Below, in pieces: positions 7,261 through 15,975 of a DNA stretch of 62,912 nucleotides. This DNA is from Chloroflexota bacterium. GTDB lineage: Bacteria > Chloroflexota > Anaerolineae > Anaerolineales > UBA4823. Positions within the stretch are counted from its first letter, which is position 1, and each line of letters begins with the position of its first letter. Made by a program: the position numbers and the translations under genes. A model generated the notes under the pieces. The model searched no databases and had not been told where the DNA came from. It was given only the letters and a program-made list of their open reading frames with translations. The stretch is from the NCBI GenBank assembly GCA_012516075.1, contig JAAYXE010000096.1, positions 1 through 62,912 on the forward strand, read 5' to 3'.

Positions 7261-9730
7261 CCGCAGGCCTTTCGCCCGGCAGGCAGCTGCGAAGCCGCTG
7301 TACCTGGCCCTGCTGCTGTGTGCGGCTCTGCTGCTTTCGGGGTGTGTAACGCTTCACGACCCCGAAACCTCGCAGGTGAACCGCGGCGAGGTGGCGGCCG
7401 TGCTGCAGGATGGGGAAACCGCCGTGCAGACCTTTACGGCGCGCCGGGCGAATCTGGCCAATATTCAGGTCTGGCTGCGGCCGGCCGGCGAGGTTACCGG
7501 CGGCTCCGTTACCTTCACCCTCTACCGCTCACTCCCCGGTGGGGGGCTGGAGGCCATCGTCCAGATCCCCATCGCAATTGAATACATCGCCCGCACACAC
7601 AGCGTCAATCTGGGTCTCCCGGATTCGACCGGCCCAGCAGGCCAGGGCTACGCCCTGGAGATCCGTCCCTCCGGTACGCCGGTTGAACTGCTCGGCCGGG
7701 CAGAAGAGGCCTATGCACCGGGCGAACTGGTGGTGAACGGCGCCGCAGTGGATGCCGACCTGGCCTTTCACACCAGCTACCGCTACACATGGCGTTCGCT
7801 GCTGGAAGACCTGGGTGCCATCCTCGGCCGGCTCTGGCTGGCGCTGACGCTGGCCCTGGTGCTGTGGCTGCCCGGGCGCCTGCTGCTGCGCGTGATGCGC
7901 CCCGGGGATGAACTGGACTGGGGCGCCCGTGTGGCCGTCTCCCTGGGGCTCAGCCTGGCCGTCATCCCGGTGGTTATGACCTGGACCACGCTGCTGGGTC
8001 TGGGCTGGACACGGACGGCGCTGTGGGCCGCCGCGGGCGTGCTGCTGATCCTGCTGCTGGCCCCTGCCGTGCAGCAGAGGAAGGTCCGCCAGGCGCTGGG
8101 CTTTGTCCACCCGCTGCTGCAGCGCCCTTCGCTGCCCCGGAGCGTGGAGTGGACGCAGATCGCGCTTGCGGCCGTCTTCCTGGTCGCCCTGATGGTGCGA
8201 ATGGCCATGGTGCGCGACCTGGCTGCCCCGCCCTGGGTGGATCCGGTCCATCACGGCCTGCTGGTGCGGCTGATTATGGAAGCCGGCGGCTTCCCTTCAT
8301 CTTATGCTCCCTACATCCTGATCGAAACGGCGAACTACCATTCGGGCTTTCACAGCGCCCTGGCTGCTTTCACCTGGCTCTCAGGGCTGGAAATCCCCGA
8401 TTCGATGCTGTTATACGGCCAGGTGCTCAACGCCCTGATGGTCTTCCCGGTCTACCTGTTTACCACCCTGCTGGTGAATGACCGCCGGGCAGGCGTAATC
8501 GCGGCGCTGATCGCCGGGCTGATCACCCCTATGCCGGCCTATTACACCAGCTGGGGGCGTTATACCCAGCTTGGAGCGCTGGCGATTCTGCCGGCGGCAG
8601 CCGCCCTGCTGGCTGCGCTGCGTGAGCCGGGCGCCGGACGGTGGAAGCGCCTGCTGCTTGCCGGCCTGGTGTGCGGGGGACTGTTTCTGGTCCACTACCG
8701 CGTGATCGCCTTCCTGGCCCTTCTGCTGGTGGCCTGGTTTATCGTGCAGGTCACCGCAGACCTGGTTCGCCGCAGGCCGCTGCGCCCGCTGCTGGAACAT
8801 GCCGGCTGGATCCTGCTTGCGGCGGTCGCAGCGGTGGCCTTCACGCTGCCCTGGTGGCCCGACACCGTGCGCACGCTGCTCATCCCCAAACTGGCCTGGG
8901 GTGAGGCGTCTTCTCCGGCCTTCGGCGATTTTTCCTGGAACTACCTGACCAGCGCCCTGGGAGATTACGCGCTGGCGCTTGCCGGCCTGGGCCTGATCTG
9001 GTCGCTGGTGCAGGGCAGGCGCTTTGGGGTGATGCTGGTCATCTGGGTGGGGCTGCTCTTTGTACTGGCCAACCCCTCCGCTCTCGGGCTGCCCGGAGGG
9101 GGCTTCGTCAACAACACTTCCGTAGAAATTACGCTCTTCATGCCCCTGGCGGCGCTGGGGGGTTATTTCCTCAGCGCCCTGCTCGGCATATGGGAAAAGC
9201 TCACTGGGGACCGGCTGCGGCCGCTGTACCTCACAGCTGCTACGGCGGCCGGGGCTGCAGCCGCTGTACTGGGCGCCCAGACCCTGCTGCCGATCCTCAA
9301 CCCGGTCACCCTGCTGGTGCGCCAGGCCGACCGGCCAGCGCTGCGCTGGGTGGCCGAGAATATCCCTGCAGGCGAACCGGTTCTGATCAACTCCTTCAGC
9401 TGGGGATACGGCCTGTATGCCGGGCTGGACGGCGGCGCCTGGATCCCCGCCGCAGCCGGCCGGCCCACCCTGCCGGCCCCGGTGCTGTACGGGCTGGGAG
9501 AACGTGATTACATCCTCAGCACCACCGGCGCGGCGCGCCGCGCCGTGGAAAGCGGCGCCGATCCGGATGGGCTCTACCAGCTGATGCAGGAAGAAGGGGT
9601 GCGCTATGTGTTTGCCGGGGCGAAAGGCGGCAGCCTCTCACCGCGCCGTCTGGCCGAAAGCCCGCTGTTCAACACGCTCTACGCCCGGGATGGGGTGTGG
9701 GTCTTTGAAACCGCCGCCCCCACACCTTGA
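7232..9730 (+). CDS. Large polytopic membrane protein, GT-C glycosyltransferase-like
   Basis: An 832-aa integral membrane protein. A hydrophobic N-terminal segment ends in LLLSGC (about residues 32-37), a lipobox-like sequence, followed by a roughly 150-residue beta-rich extracytoplasmic stretch and then many transmembrane helices. The WVDPVHHGLLVRL loop after an early helix and the soluble C-terminal part around RWVAENIPAGEPVLINSF resemble GT-C enzymes that use polyprenyl-linked sugars; this is a fold-level guess, and the substrate is unknown. The ATG overlaps the end of prfB, suggesting coupled translation. A strong promoter for rpmF begins within its stop codon. Confidence 0.7.
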   Translation: MKPATDGRTSRRPFARQAAAKPLYLALLLCAALLLSGCVTLHDPETSQVNRGEVAAVLQDGETAVQTFTARRANLANIQVWLRPAGEVTGGSVTFTLYRSLPGGGLEAIVQIPIAIEYIARTHSVNLGLPDSTGPAGQGYALEIRPSGTPVELLGRAEEAYAPGELVVNGAAVDADLAFHTSYRYTWRSLLEDLGAILGRLWLALTLALVLWLPGRLLLRVMRPGDELDWGARVAVSLGLSLAVIPVVMTWTTLLGLGWTRTALWAAAGVLLILLLAPAVQQRKVRQALGFVHPLLQRPSLPRSVEWTQIALAAVFLVALMVRMAMVRDLAAPPWVDPVHHGLLVRLIMEAGGFPSSYAPYILIETANYHSGFHSALAAFTWLSGLEIPDSMLLYGQVLNALMVFPVYLFTTLLVNDRRAGVIAALIAGLITPMPAYYTSWGRYTQLGALAILPAAAALLAALREPGAGRWKRLLLAGLVCGGLFLVHYRVIAFLALLLVAWFIVQVTADLVRRRPLRPLLEHAGWILLAAVAAVAFTLPWWPDTVRTLLIPKLAWGEASSPAFGDFSWNYLTSALGDYALALAGLGLIWSLVQGRRFGVMLVIWVGLLFVLANPSALGLPGGGFVNNTSVEITLFMPLAALGGYFLSALLGIWEKLTGDRLRPLYLTAATAAGAAAAVLGAQTLLPILNPVTLLVRQADRPALRWVAENIPAGEPVLINSFSWGYGLYAGLDGGAWIPAAAGRPTLPAPVLYGLGERDYILSTTGAARRAVESGADPDGLYQLMQEEGVRYVFAGAKGGSLSPRRLAESPLFNTLYARDGVWVFETAAPTP

Positions 9731-9755
9731 CATACAGGCGCTTGAAACGTATAAT
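9727..9755 (+). promoter_or_regulatory. Consensus promoter of rpmF
   Basis: TTGACA (9727-9732), a 17-nt spacer and TATAAT (9750-9755) match the vegetative consensus exactly. The TGA inside the -35 box is also the stop codon of the upstream membrane-protein gene. Predicted transcription start is near 9762, immediately before a strong hairpin. Confidence 0.85.
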
Positions 9756-9762
9756 CTACCAT

Positions 9763-9790
9763 CGCCTGCCCGGTGGGCAGGCGTTATTTT
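9763..9790 (+). terminator. Terminator-like hairpin in the rpmF leader
   Basis: A perfect 9-bp stem, CGCCTGCCC (9763-9771) with GGGCAGGCG (9775-9783), three-base loop, followed by TTATTTT. It lies downstream of the rpmF promoter, so it can end readthrough from the upstream gene but would also be the first thing transcribed from the rpmF promoter; attenuation is possible. Confidence 0.6.
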
Positions 9791-9850
9791 GGAATTTTCC
9801 GGTTGATTAGAATTCGTCCGGTCTTAAAGGAAACAAACAGGAGTTAGACC

Positions 9851-10039
9851 ATGCCCCCACATCCAAAGCGCAAGCATTCCCAGGGACGTCGCGATCGCCG
9901 GCGCACCCATGATGCGCTCCCGACCCGCAACCTGGTGGCCTGCCCCAACTGCGGTGAGATGCGCCTGCCCCATACCGTTTGCCCGTCCTGCGGCTTCTAC
10001 AAAGGCCGCGAGATTATTGATCTCGAAGAAAAGAAATAA
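9851..10039 (+). CDS. rpmF: 50S ribosomal protein L32
   Basis: Large-subunit ribosomal protein of 62 aa with the basic N-terminal PPHPKRKHSQGRRDRRR and two zinc-binding CxxC knuckles (CPNCG and CPSCG), so this is the zinc-containing form rather than the zinc-free paralogue used under zinc starvation. CAGGAG lies 9 nt before the ATG. It comes before fabD, the same rpmF-fab neighbourhood seen in many bacteria, where L32 synthesis is linked to lipid genes. Confidence 0.95.
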   Translation: MPPHPKRKHSQGRRDRRRTHDALPTRNLVACPNCGEMRLPHTVCPSCGFYKGREIIDLEEKK

Positions 10040-10044
10040 ACCAG

Positions 10045-10076
10045 CGGGCCGTGAACTGCACGGCCCGTATGTATTT
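10045..10076 (+). terminator. Hairpin between rpmF and fabD
   Basis: Nine-base-pair stem CGGGCCGTG (10045-10053) with CACGGCCCG (10059-10067), loop AACTG, then TATGTATTT. The tail is only moderately T-rich, so it may end some rpmF transcripts without isolating fabD. Confidence 0.5.
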
Positions 10077-10097
10077 AAACCGGTTGCCTGACACCCT

Positions 10098-11048
10098 ATG
10101 ATCCCAGAAAAAACCGCTTTCATTTTTCCTGGTCAGGGCTCGCAGGCCGTAGGAATGGGCCGCGAACTGGCCGACGCCTTCCCCATCGCCCGGCAGACGT
10201 TTGCAGAAGCAGACGAATGGCTGGGTTTTTCGCTTTCCCGGCTGGCCTGGGAAGGCCCTGAAGACGAGCTGAACGACACGATCAATACACAGCCGGCCCT
10301 GCTGGTGCATTCGGTTGCCGTACTGCGCGTGCTGGCCGAGCGGCTGCCTGAATTCAAACCGCGCTTCGTTGCCGGTCATTCAATGGGCCAGCTCAGCGCG
10401 CTGGTTGGCGCCGGCGCGCTGCCTTATCGCGAGGCGCTGCTGCTGGTGCGCCGGCGCGGCGAGCTGATGAAGGAAGCCGGCGAGCTCTCTCCAGGCGGTA
10501 TGGCTGCGGTGCTGGGACTGGATATCCCCACGCTGGATGAGATCTGCACGCAGGCCAGCCAGCCGGATGAAGTGGTGCAGGTGGCAAACGACAACTGCCC
10601 CGGGCAGGTGGTGATCTCCGGCGCCAGCCCGGCGCTGGAACGGGCCATGGAACTGGCCCGCGCAGCCGGCGCCCGCAAAGTCGTCCCACTGGCGGTGAGC
10701 ATCGCCGCGCACTCTCCGCTGATGGCGCATGCCCAGGCGGGATTCAACGCCGCCGTAGAGACAGCTCCGATTGGGGATCCGCAGATCCCGCTGGTCGGGA
10801 ACGTGACCGCCACCCCCCTCACCCGGGCGGACGAGATCCGCTCCGACCTGCAGGCGCAGCTCACCTCGCGCGTGCGCTGGACGGAGTCGATCCGCCTTAT
10901 GATCGAGGCCGGCGTCGATACCTTCATCGAGATCGGCAGCGGATCGGTGCTCACCGGGCTGTTAAAGCGCATCGACCGCCAGGTCAGCGGTCTGGCCGTC
11001 GGATCGCCGGAAGATCTGGAAAAACTATCCGCAGAAACCATCCGTTAA
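10098..11048 (+). CDS. fabD: Malonyl-CoA:ACP transacylase
   Basis: Loads malonate from CoA onto acyl carrier protein for fatty acid elongation. The 316-aa product has the nucleophile elbow GHSMG (S95), the substrate loop PGQGSQ near residue 11, and the catalytic His in IAAHSPLM. No clear Shine-Dalgarno sequence precedes the ATG at 10098. It pairs with fabG 177 nt downstream. The gap holds a lone TATAAT, so fabG may have its own promoter. Confidence 0.95.
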   Translation: MIPEKTAFIFPGQGSQAVGMGRELADAFPIARQTFAEADEWLGFSLSRLAWEGPEDELNDTINTQPALLVHSVAVLRVLAERLPEFKPRFVAGHSMGQLSALVGAGALPYREALLLVRRRGELMKEAGELSPGGMAAVLGLDIPTLDEICTQASQPDEVVQVANDNCPGQVVISGASPALERAMELARAAGARKVVPLAVSIAAHSPLMAHAQAGFNAAVETAPIGDPQIPLVGNVTATPLTRADEIRSDLQAQLTSRVRWTESIRLMIEAGVDTFIEIGSGSVLTGLLKRIDRQVSGLAVGSPEDLEKLSAETIR

Positions 11049-11131
11049 GGTAAAATATTCCGGCCCATTACCGGTTTTTCCTGCCCGTCCAGAGTGCCAC
11101 AGCCTTGCAATCTCGCTCCCTTCAATCGCGG

Positions 11132-11137
11132 TATAAT
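11132..11137 (+). promoter_or_regulatory. Candidate -10 box upstream of fabG
   Basis: A perfect TATAAT in the fabD-fabG gap, about 90 nt before the fabG start. No -35 hexamer at 16-18 nt is convincing, so it is only a candidate internal promoter for the fabG-tatC run. Confidence 0.35.
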
Positions 11138-11225
11138 GACATAATCGAGCAGCCCGGCAGATGGGTATGGCGTATTCTGTCGCGGTCCTTAACATTCTAA
11201 AAACGGAACCACGGAGGTGCACCAG

Positions 11226-11972
11226 ATGAGCCTGGAAGGCAGAACCGCGATCGTTACAGGAGCCGGACGCGGCATCGGCCGCGCCATTGCAGAGACCCTC
11301 GCCCGGCAGGGCTGTCAGCTTGTCCTGGCCGCACGCGACCAGGTGAGCATCGAACAGGCTGCCCGGGAGATCTCACAGTCCTGCGGGACGCTGGCTGTCG
11401 CCGTTCCAACCGACGTGACCGACCCGGAGAGCGTGAAAAACATGGTCGACCGGGCCGTGCAGGAGTTCGACCGGATCGACATCCTGGTCAACAACGCCGG
11501 GGTCACGCGTGACAACCTGATCATGCGCATGTCGGAAGACGACTGGGATACGGTGATCCAGACCAACCTGAAGGGCGCGTTCAACTGCTGTAAGGCTGTG
11601 ATCCGTGGTATGCTGAAACAGCGCTACGGGCGCATCATCAACATTACCTCGGTATCGGGTCTCGCCGGGCAGGCCGGGCAGACGAACTATTCGGCTTCGA
11701 AAGCCGGCCTGATCGGACTGACCAAAGCGCTGGCACGCGAGGTGGCCACGCGCGGCATCACCGTAAACGCCGTCGCCCCCGGCCTGGTGCCGACCGCCCT
11801 CACCCAGGATATGCCTGCCGACGCTGCTGAGGCCATCCTGAAGGCAACTCCGATGGGCCGTCTGGGCACACCGGAAGAGATTGCCTTTGCAGTCGCTTTT
11901 TTTGCCGCCGATGAAGCCGCCTACATCACCGGTCAGGTGCTGTGCGTAGACGGCGGCATGACAATGATGTAG
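11226..11972 (+). CDS. fabG: 3-oxoacyl-ACP reductase
   Basis: Short-chain dehydrogenase reducing 3-oxoacyl-ACP with NADPH. The 248-aa protein has the TGAGRGIG cofactor loop (11-18), NNAG at 89-92 and the catalytic S142, Y155 and K159. A GTG nine bases upstream lies within the ribosome-binding site; the ATG at 11226 with GGAGG (11213-11217) eight bases before it is the better start. It heads a tightly spaced run with Asp23, nusB and the Tat genes. Confidence 0.93.
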   Translation: MSLEGRTAIVTGAGRGIGRAIAETLARQGCQLVLAARDQVSIEQAAREISQSCGTLAVAVPTDVTDPESVKNMVDRAVQEFDRIDILVNNAGVTRDNLIMRMSEDDWDTVIQTNLKGAFNCCKAVIRGMLKQRYGRIINITSVSGLAGQAGQTNYSASKAGLIGLTKALAREVATRGITVNAVAPGLVPTALTQDMPADAAEAILKATPMGRLGTPEEIAFAVAFFAADEAAYITGQVLCVDGGMTMM

Positions 11973-11982
11973 CTGAGTCATT

Positions 11983-12351
11983 ATGGAAGAAATTACCCCT
12001 ACCCCTGGCAAAACAACCATTGCACCCGAAGTGCTGCTCACCATTGCACGCCTGACGACGTTGAATGTTGCCGGGGTCAGCCGAATGAGCAGCCTTCCCG
12101 GCGGTGTAAACCGCCTGTTTAACCGCGGTATCGGCGAAGGTGTGCGCATCGATATTCAGGATAACCAGGTTGTGAATGCCGACCTGTACGTTATCCTGAA
12201 GAACGATGTCAATATCCGGGATGTCAGCCGGAACATCCAGCACAGCGTGGCGCGCGCAATTTCCGAAATGGTCGGAATGCGCGTCGGCCGGGTTAATGTT
12301 CATATCGAGGATATCGACTACCCTGTGGAGACCGAGGCCCCGCGTTCATGA
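11983..12351 (+). CDS. Asp23/Gls24 family envelope stress protein
   Basis: A 122-aa Asp23/Gls24 domain protein (DUF322). Core segments TTLNVAGVSRM, VRIDIQDNQVVNADLYVILK and GMRVGRVNVHIEDIDY fit the family. In Gram-positive bacteria members bind membrane anchors or occur just before nusB, as here, where the stop codon overlaps the nusB start by four bases. Its biochemical role is not established; a link to envelope homeostasis is inferred from relatives. Confidence 0.88.
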   Translation: MEEITPTPGKTTIAPEVLLTIARLTTLNVAGVSRMSSLPGGVNRLFNRGIGEGVRIDIQDNQVVNADLYVILKNDVNIRDVSRNIQHSVARAISEMVGMRVGRVNVHIEDIDYPVETEAPRS

Positions 12352-12803
12352 AACCGCGTACCAGAGCTCGCAGTGCCGCTCTGCAAGCCCTTTACGAAGT
12401 TGACCTCACCGGGCATCCAGTTGGCACTGTTCTCCAGGAACGGCTGGAAGAATCGGATCTGGATGCAACGCTGGCTGATTTTACCCGCCAGATTGTGCTG
12501 GGCGTCTGGCCCATGGTAAAAGTCCTCGACCAGTTTATTACCGAACACGCCCCTGAATGGCCCATGGATCAGGTGGCGGTGATCGACCGCAATATCCTGC
12601 GCATTGCCCTGTGGGAGTTTGCAGTCAACGGAAAAACGCCGATCAAAGTCGCGATCAATGAAGCTGTAGAACTGGCCAAGACCTTCGGGTCTGACAGCAC
12701 GCCTCGCTTTGTGAACGGCGTATTGGGCAGCCTGGCAAACCGGCAGAACGAAATCCGTCAGGCGATGAAACGGTATATCGACGAGCAGGACCAGGCGAAC
12801 TGA
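12348..12803 (+). CDS. nusB: Transcription antitermination factor NusB
   Basis: All-helical RNA-binding protein that joins S10 (NusE) on boxA to prevent early termination of rRNA transcripts. The 151-aa sequence has the arginine-rich start MKPRTRARSAALQALYEVD and the conserved DRNILRIALWEF and KTPIKVAINEAVELAKTFG segments. Its ATG overlaps the stop of the Asp23 gene (ATGA), indicating coupled translation. Confidence 0.95.
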   Translation: MKPRTRARSAALQALYEVDLTGHPVGTVLQERLEESDLDATLADFTRQIVLGVWPMVKVLDQFITEHAPEWPMDQVAVIDRNILRIALWEFAVNGKTPIKVAINEAVELAKTFGSDSTPRFVNGVLGSLANRQNEIRQAMKRYIDEQDQAN

Positions 12804-12815
12804 GAAAGTGTTGTT

Positions 12816-13355
12816 ATGGAAATCCTTGGTATCGGACCTCTGGAATTATTTTTTATCCTCATCGTAGCGCTGATTGTGCTCGGGCCCAACGATATGGTGA
12901 AGACCGGACGGATGCTGGGCCGCTGGCTGCGCAAAGTGGTGACATCACCCGGCTGGCAGACGGTGCAGCAAACGTCGCGCGATCTGCGCTATTTGCCCAA
13001 CAAACTGATGCGCGAGGCCGGCCTGGAAGAGATCAAAGACCAGCTTCCAAAAACGCAGGACCTGCGCCGCGATATGGGGCTGGACGAGCTGGAAAAAGAT
13101 GTTAACAAATGGCAGCGCGAAATCTCCGACTGGACCACCCCACCCGCTGCTGGTAAAACCGCCGCGAATAACGAAAAAGAAGCTGCCGCAGAGGAGACTG
13201 AAGAGCCTGCCCCCGCTGCAGACGAAGCCCCGGAAGCGCCGGCGGCAGAAGCTTCGGTGGAACCCGCTGCCCCTTCACCGGAGCCAGAAACCAGCCCTCC
13301 GGCAGAGCCTGCTGAGCCTCCGGCCTCCCCCGAGACAGAAACACAACCAGAATAA
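12816..13355 (+). CDS. Sec-independent translocase component TatA/TatB
   Basis: Pore or receptor component of the twin-arginine translocase. The 179-aa protein has one N-terminal transmembrane helix (about 7-24) beginning GIGPLELFFILIVALIVLGP, an amphipathic helix, and a long Ala/Glu/Pro-rich tail. The length and GPLEL start favour TatB, but the tail is low in complexity and TatA/TatB cannot be separated safely. It is followed 19 nt later by tatC. Confidence 0.88.
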   Translation: MEILGIGPLELFFILIVALIVLGPNDMVKTGRMLGRWLRKVVTSPGWQTVQQTSRDLRYLPNKLMREAGLEEIKDQLPKTQDLRRDMGLDELEKDVNKWQREISDWTTPPAAGKTAANNEKEAAAEETEEPAPAADEAPEAPAAEASVEPAAPSPEPETSPPAEPAEPPASPETETQPE

Positions 13356-13374
13356 ACCAACCTTTTAACAATAG

Positions 13375-14247
13375 ATGAAAATCCTGGTACGCATCCTTCT
13401 CGCTCCGTTTCGATTTCTTCGCTTTCTTGCGCGAGTCGTCATGGGCTGGTTCCGTCATCTCGGCGAATCATTTCGTGAGTTTTTCACCGAAGAACCTGAA
13501 GACGCCCCGCTTCCCGAGGCTTTTGCAAAAACGGTAGAAAACCCCTCCGGCCTGCTGGTTCACCTGGATGCCCTGCGCAAGCATCTGATCCGTTCGGTGG
13601 CCGCCCTGGCTCTGGCAACTGTGCTGTCCTTCGCATTTCAGGAGAGGCTCCTCTCCTTTCTGGCCAGCCCGCTGCCCGGCGGTATCGAAGCCCTGGTGGC
13701 CATTGAGCCGACCGAGCCGATCGGCACCGTGATGCGCGTGTCCCTGCTCTCGGGATTCGCCATCTCATTCCCTTACATTGCGCTCGAGCTCTGGCTTTTC
13801 ATTGGCCCGGGGGTGAGCAGAAAAACCCGCATTGCCGGGCTGCTCGCCATTCCACTGGCCACGCTGTTCTTTCTGGCCGGCATGGCCTTTGCCTTTTTCG
13901 TCCTGATGCCGGCCGCGCTGGAATTTTTAATCACCTTTGCCGGCTTCGCCACCGAGCTGCGGCCTGCGGCTTACTTCCGCTTCGCCACCAGCCTGGTCTT
14001 CTGGATTGGTTTGTTTTTCGAGTTCCCGCTGGTAATCTTCATCCTGGCCAGCATCGGGCTGGTCAAGTGGCGCGATCTGCTGAACCAGTGGCGTCTGGCG
14101 GTGGTGATCATTTCGGTGATCGCGGCCATGATCACCCCCACCGTCGACCCGGTCAACATGACCCTGGTGATGGGCCCCATGATCGTGCTCTACTTCCTGG
14201 GCATCGGCCTGGCGTTCCTTGCTCAGCGCCGGCGTGTAGCAGTTTAA
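13375..14247 (+). CDS. tatC: Sec-independent translocase TatC
   Basis: Polytopic receptor of the twin-arginine pathway. At 290 aa it is longer than many TatC because about 55 residues precede the conserved LLVHLDALRKHLIRSV start. Six membrane segments follow, with conserved PYIALELWLFIGPG and FEFPLV in loops and helices. No Shine-Dalgarno sequence is clear before the ATG. The stretch between its stop and the next gene carries competing hairpins and no U-tract terminator, so readthrough into the carboxylase operon is possible. Confidence 0.94.
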   Translation: MKILVRILLAPFRFLRFLARVVMGWFRHLGESFREFFTEEPEDAPLPEAFAKTVENPSGLLVHLDALRKHLIRSVAALALATVLSFAFQERLLSFLASPLPGGIEALVAIEPTEPIGTVMRVSLLSGFAISFPYIALELWLFIGPGVSRKTRIAGLLAIPLATLFFLAGMAFAFFVLMPAALEFLITFAGFATELRPAAYFRFATSLVFWIGLFFEFPLVIFILASIGLVKWRDLLNQWRLAVVIISVIAAMITPTVDPVNMTLVMGPMIVLYFLGIGLAFLAQRRRVAV

Positions 14248-14264
14248 CCATCAACAGCAATTAA

Positions 14265-14339
14265 CGCTTCCAGGGGCCGGGCCCCTGGCTGGTCCATTTC
14301 CCCTGGAAGCGCGCAGCTTTCATCAGAGGGGAAATGGAC
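14265..14339 (+). promoter_or_regulatory. Competing hairpins sequestering the carboxylase start codon
   Basis: Three stems can form. Stem A pairs 14265-14276 with 14300-14311 (12 perfect bp). Stem C is local: 14270-14277 with 14281-14288 (8 bp). Stem B pairs 14292-14303 with 14328-14339 (12 perfect bp), extended inside by 14304-14310 with 14316-14322. A excludes both B and C because they share bases. Stem B buries the AGAGGGG ribosome-binding site and the ATG at 14334 of the downstream gene; stem A frees them. This is the architecture of a translational riboswitch or thermosensor, but it matches no known aptamer I recognise. Confidence 0.65.
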
Positions 14340-15962
14340 GTCATATTAACCAGCATCGAATCCCGGGCTGATTCCTTTCAAAGCAACAGCGAATATCACC
14401 AGGGCCTGGCGGCAGAACTGCGCCAGCGCCTTGCCCTGGTGCGCCAGGGCGGCGGCGATAAATACCGCCGGAGGCACGAAGAACAGGGGAAGCTCTTCGT
14501 GCGCGAGCGCATCGACCGCCTGCTGGACCCCGGATCTCCATTTCTCGAAATCGCGCCCCTCGCCGCTTGGGGCCTGTACGGCGGTGAAGCGCCGGGTGCG
14601 GGGATCGTCACCGGCATCGGACGCGTGGCCGGCCGCGAGGTGATGATCGTCGCCAATGACGCCACCGTCAAAGGCGGCTCTTACTATCCCCTTACCGTCA
14701 AAAAGCACCTGCGCGCCCAGGAGATCGCCGAACAGAACTACCTGCCCTGCATCTACCTGGTTGATTCAGGCGGGGCATTCCTGCCCATGCAGGACGAGGT
14801 CTTCCCCGACCGTGACCATTTCGGGCGCATCTTCTATAACCAGGCGCGCATGAGCGCCAAAGGGATCCCCCAGATCGCGGTTGTGATGGGTTCCTGCACT
14901 GCCGGAGGCGCGTACGTTCCGGCGATGAGCGACGAGGCCATCATCGTACGCGGCACCGGCACCATTTTCCTGGGCGGGCCGCCTCTGGTTAAAGCCGCCA
15001 CAGGAGAGGATGTCTCCGCAGAAGAACTGGGGGGTGCCGATGTACACACCCGCCTTTCAGGCGTCGCCGACCATCTGGCGGAAGACGACGAACACGCCCT
15101 GCAGATCTGCCGGGATATCATCGCCGGGCTGCCCCGGCGGCGCACCCCCCAGCCCACCTACATGGACCTGCTTGACGTGCAGCCCCCCGAGGAGCCCCTG
15201 TATCCGGCTGAAGAGATTTACGGCATCCTGCCGCGCACATTCCGCGAGACCTACGACGTGCGCGAAGTGATCGCCCGCCTGGTGGACGGCAGCGAGTTTC
15301 GCGAGTTCAAAGCGCGCTACGGCACCACCCTGGTGTGCGGTTTCGCCCGCATTCACGGCTACCCGGTGGGCATCCTGGGCAACAACGGGGTCCTGTTCTC
15401 GGAGAGCGCGCTCAAAGGCGCTCACTTTATTGAGCTCTGCGACCAGCGCGGCATCCCGCTGCTCTTCCTGCAGAATATCACCGGGTTCATGGTCGGGCGC
15501 GAGTACGAGGCCGGAGGCATTGCAAAAGACGGCGCCAAGATGGTGCATGCAGTAGCCAACGCTTCGGTGCCGCTGCTCACCGTGATCATCGGCGGTTCGT
15601 TTGGCGCCGGCAACTACGGCATGGCCGGGCGGGCCTACAACCCGCGCTTTCTGTGGATGTGGCCCAACGCCCGCATCAGCGTGATGGGCGGCGAGCAGGC
15701 GGCCAATGTGCTGCTCACCGTGAAGCAGGACCAGCTCGCCCGGGAGGGCAAACCACCGCTCAGCCCTGAGGAAGCAGCCCGGTTTCAGCAGCCCATTCTC
15801 GAAAAATATGAAACCGAGGGCAGCCCGTATTACTCCACCGCCCGCCTGTGGGACGACGGGATCATCGATCCGGCGGAAACGCGCCATGTGCTTGCACTGG
15901 CCCTGTCGGTAACCCTGAACTCGCCCCGCCTCGAGCGCGGGTTCGGCGTTTTTCGCATGTGA
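14334..15962 (+). CDS. Acyl-CoA carboxylase carboxyltransferase, MCC beta type
   Basis: Biotin-dependent carboxyltransferase of 542 aa, closest in motifs to the 3-methylcrotonyl-CoA carboxylase beta subunit: [11 protein letters not shown], the segment [11 protein letters not shown], and [17 protein letters not shown] near two oxyanion-forming glycine-rich loops (SCTAGGAY and [10 protein letters not shown]). It would transfer carboxyl from carboxybiotin to 3-methylcrotonyl-CoA in leucine breakdown; a geranyl- or other branched acyl-CoA substrate is possible. It is first in a five-gene run with the biotin carboxylase, biotin carrier, MaoC and CitE genes. Its start codon lies inside the 3-prime arm of a 12-bp hairpin. 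Confidence 0.9.
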   Translation: MDVILTSIESRADSFQSNSEYHQGLAAELRQRLALVRQGGGDKYRRRHEEQGKLFVRERIDRLLDPGSPFLEIAPLAAWGLYGGEAPGAGIVTGIGRVAGREVMIVANDATVKGGSYYPLTVKKHLRAQEIAEQNYLPCIYLVDSGGAFLPMQDEVFPDRDHFGRIFYNQARMSAKGIPQIAVVMGSCTAGGAYVPAMSDEAIIVRGTGTIFLGGPPLVKAATGEDVSAEELGGADVHTRLSGVADHLAEDDEHALQICRDIIAGLPRRRTPQPTYMDLLDVQPPEEPLYPAEEIYGILPRTFRETYDVREVIARLVDGSEFREFKARYGTTLVCGFARIHGYPVGILGNNGVLFSESALKGAHFIELCDQRGIPLLFLQNITGFMVGREYEAGGIAKDGAKMVHAVANASVPLLTVIIGGSFGAGNYGMAGRAYNPRFLWMWPNARISVMGGEQAANVLLTVKQDQLAREGKPPLSPEEAARFQQPILEKYETEGSPYYSTARLWDDGIIDPAETRHVLALALSVTLNSPRLERGFGVFRM

Positions 15963-15975
15963 TCCCGGGGGCGCC

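Noticed and set aside
14270..14288. Stem CCAGGGGC/GCCCCTGG as a terminator of tatC
   Set aside because: There is no T-run after it; the neighbouring bases pair in longer alternative stems, so a switch is a better reading.
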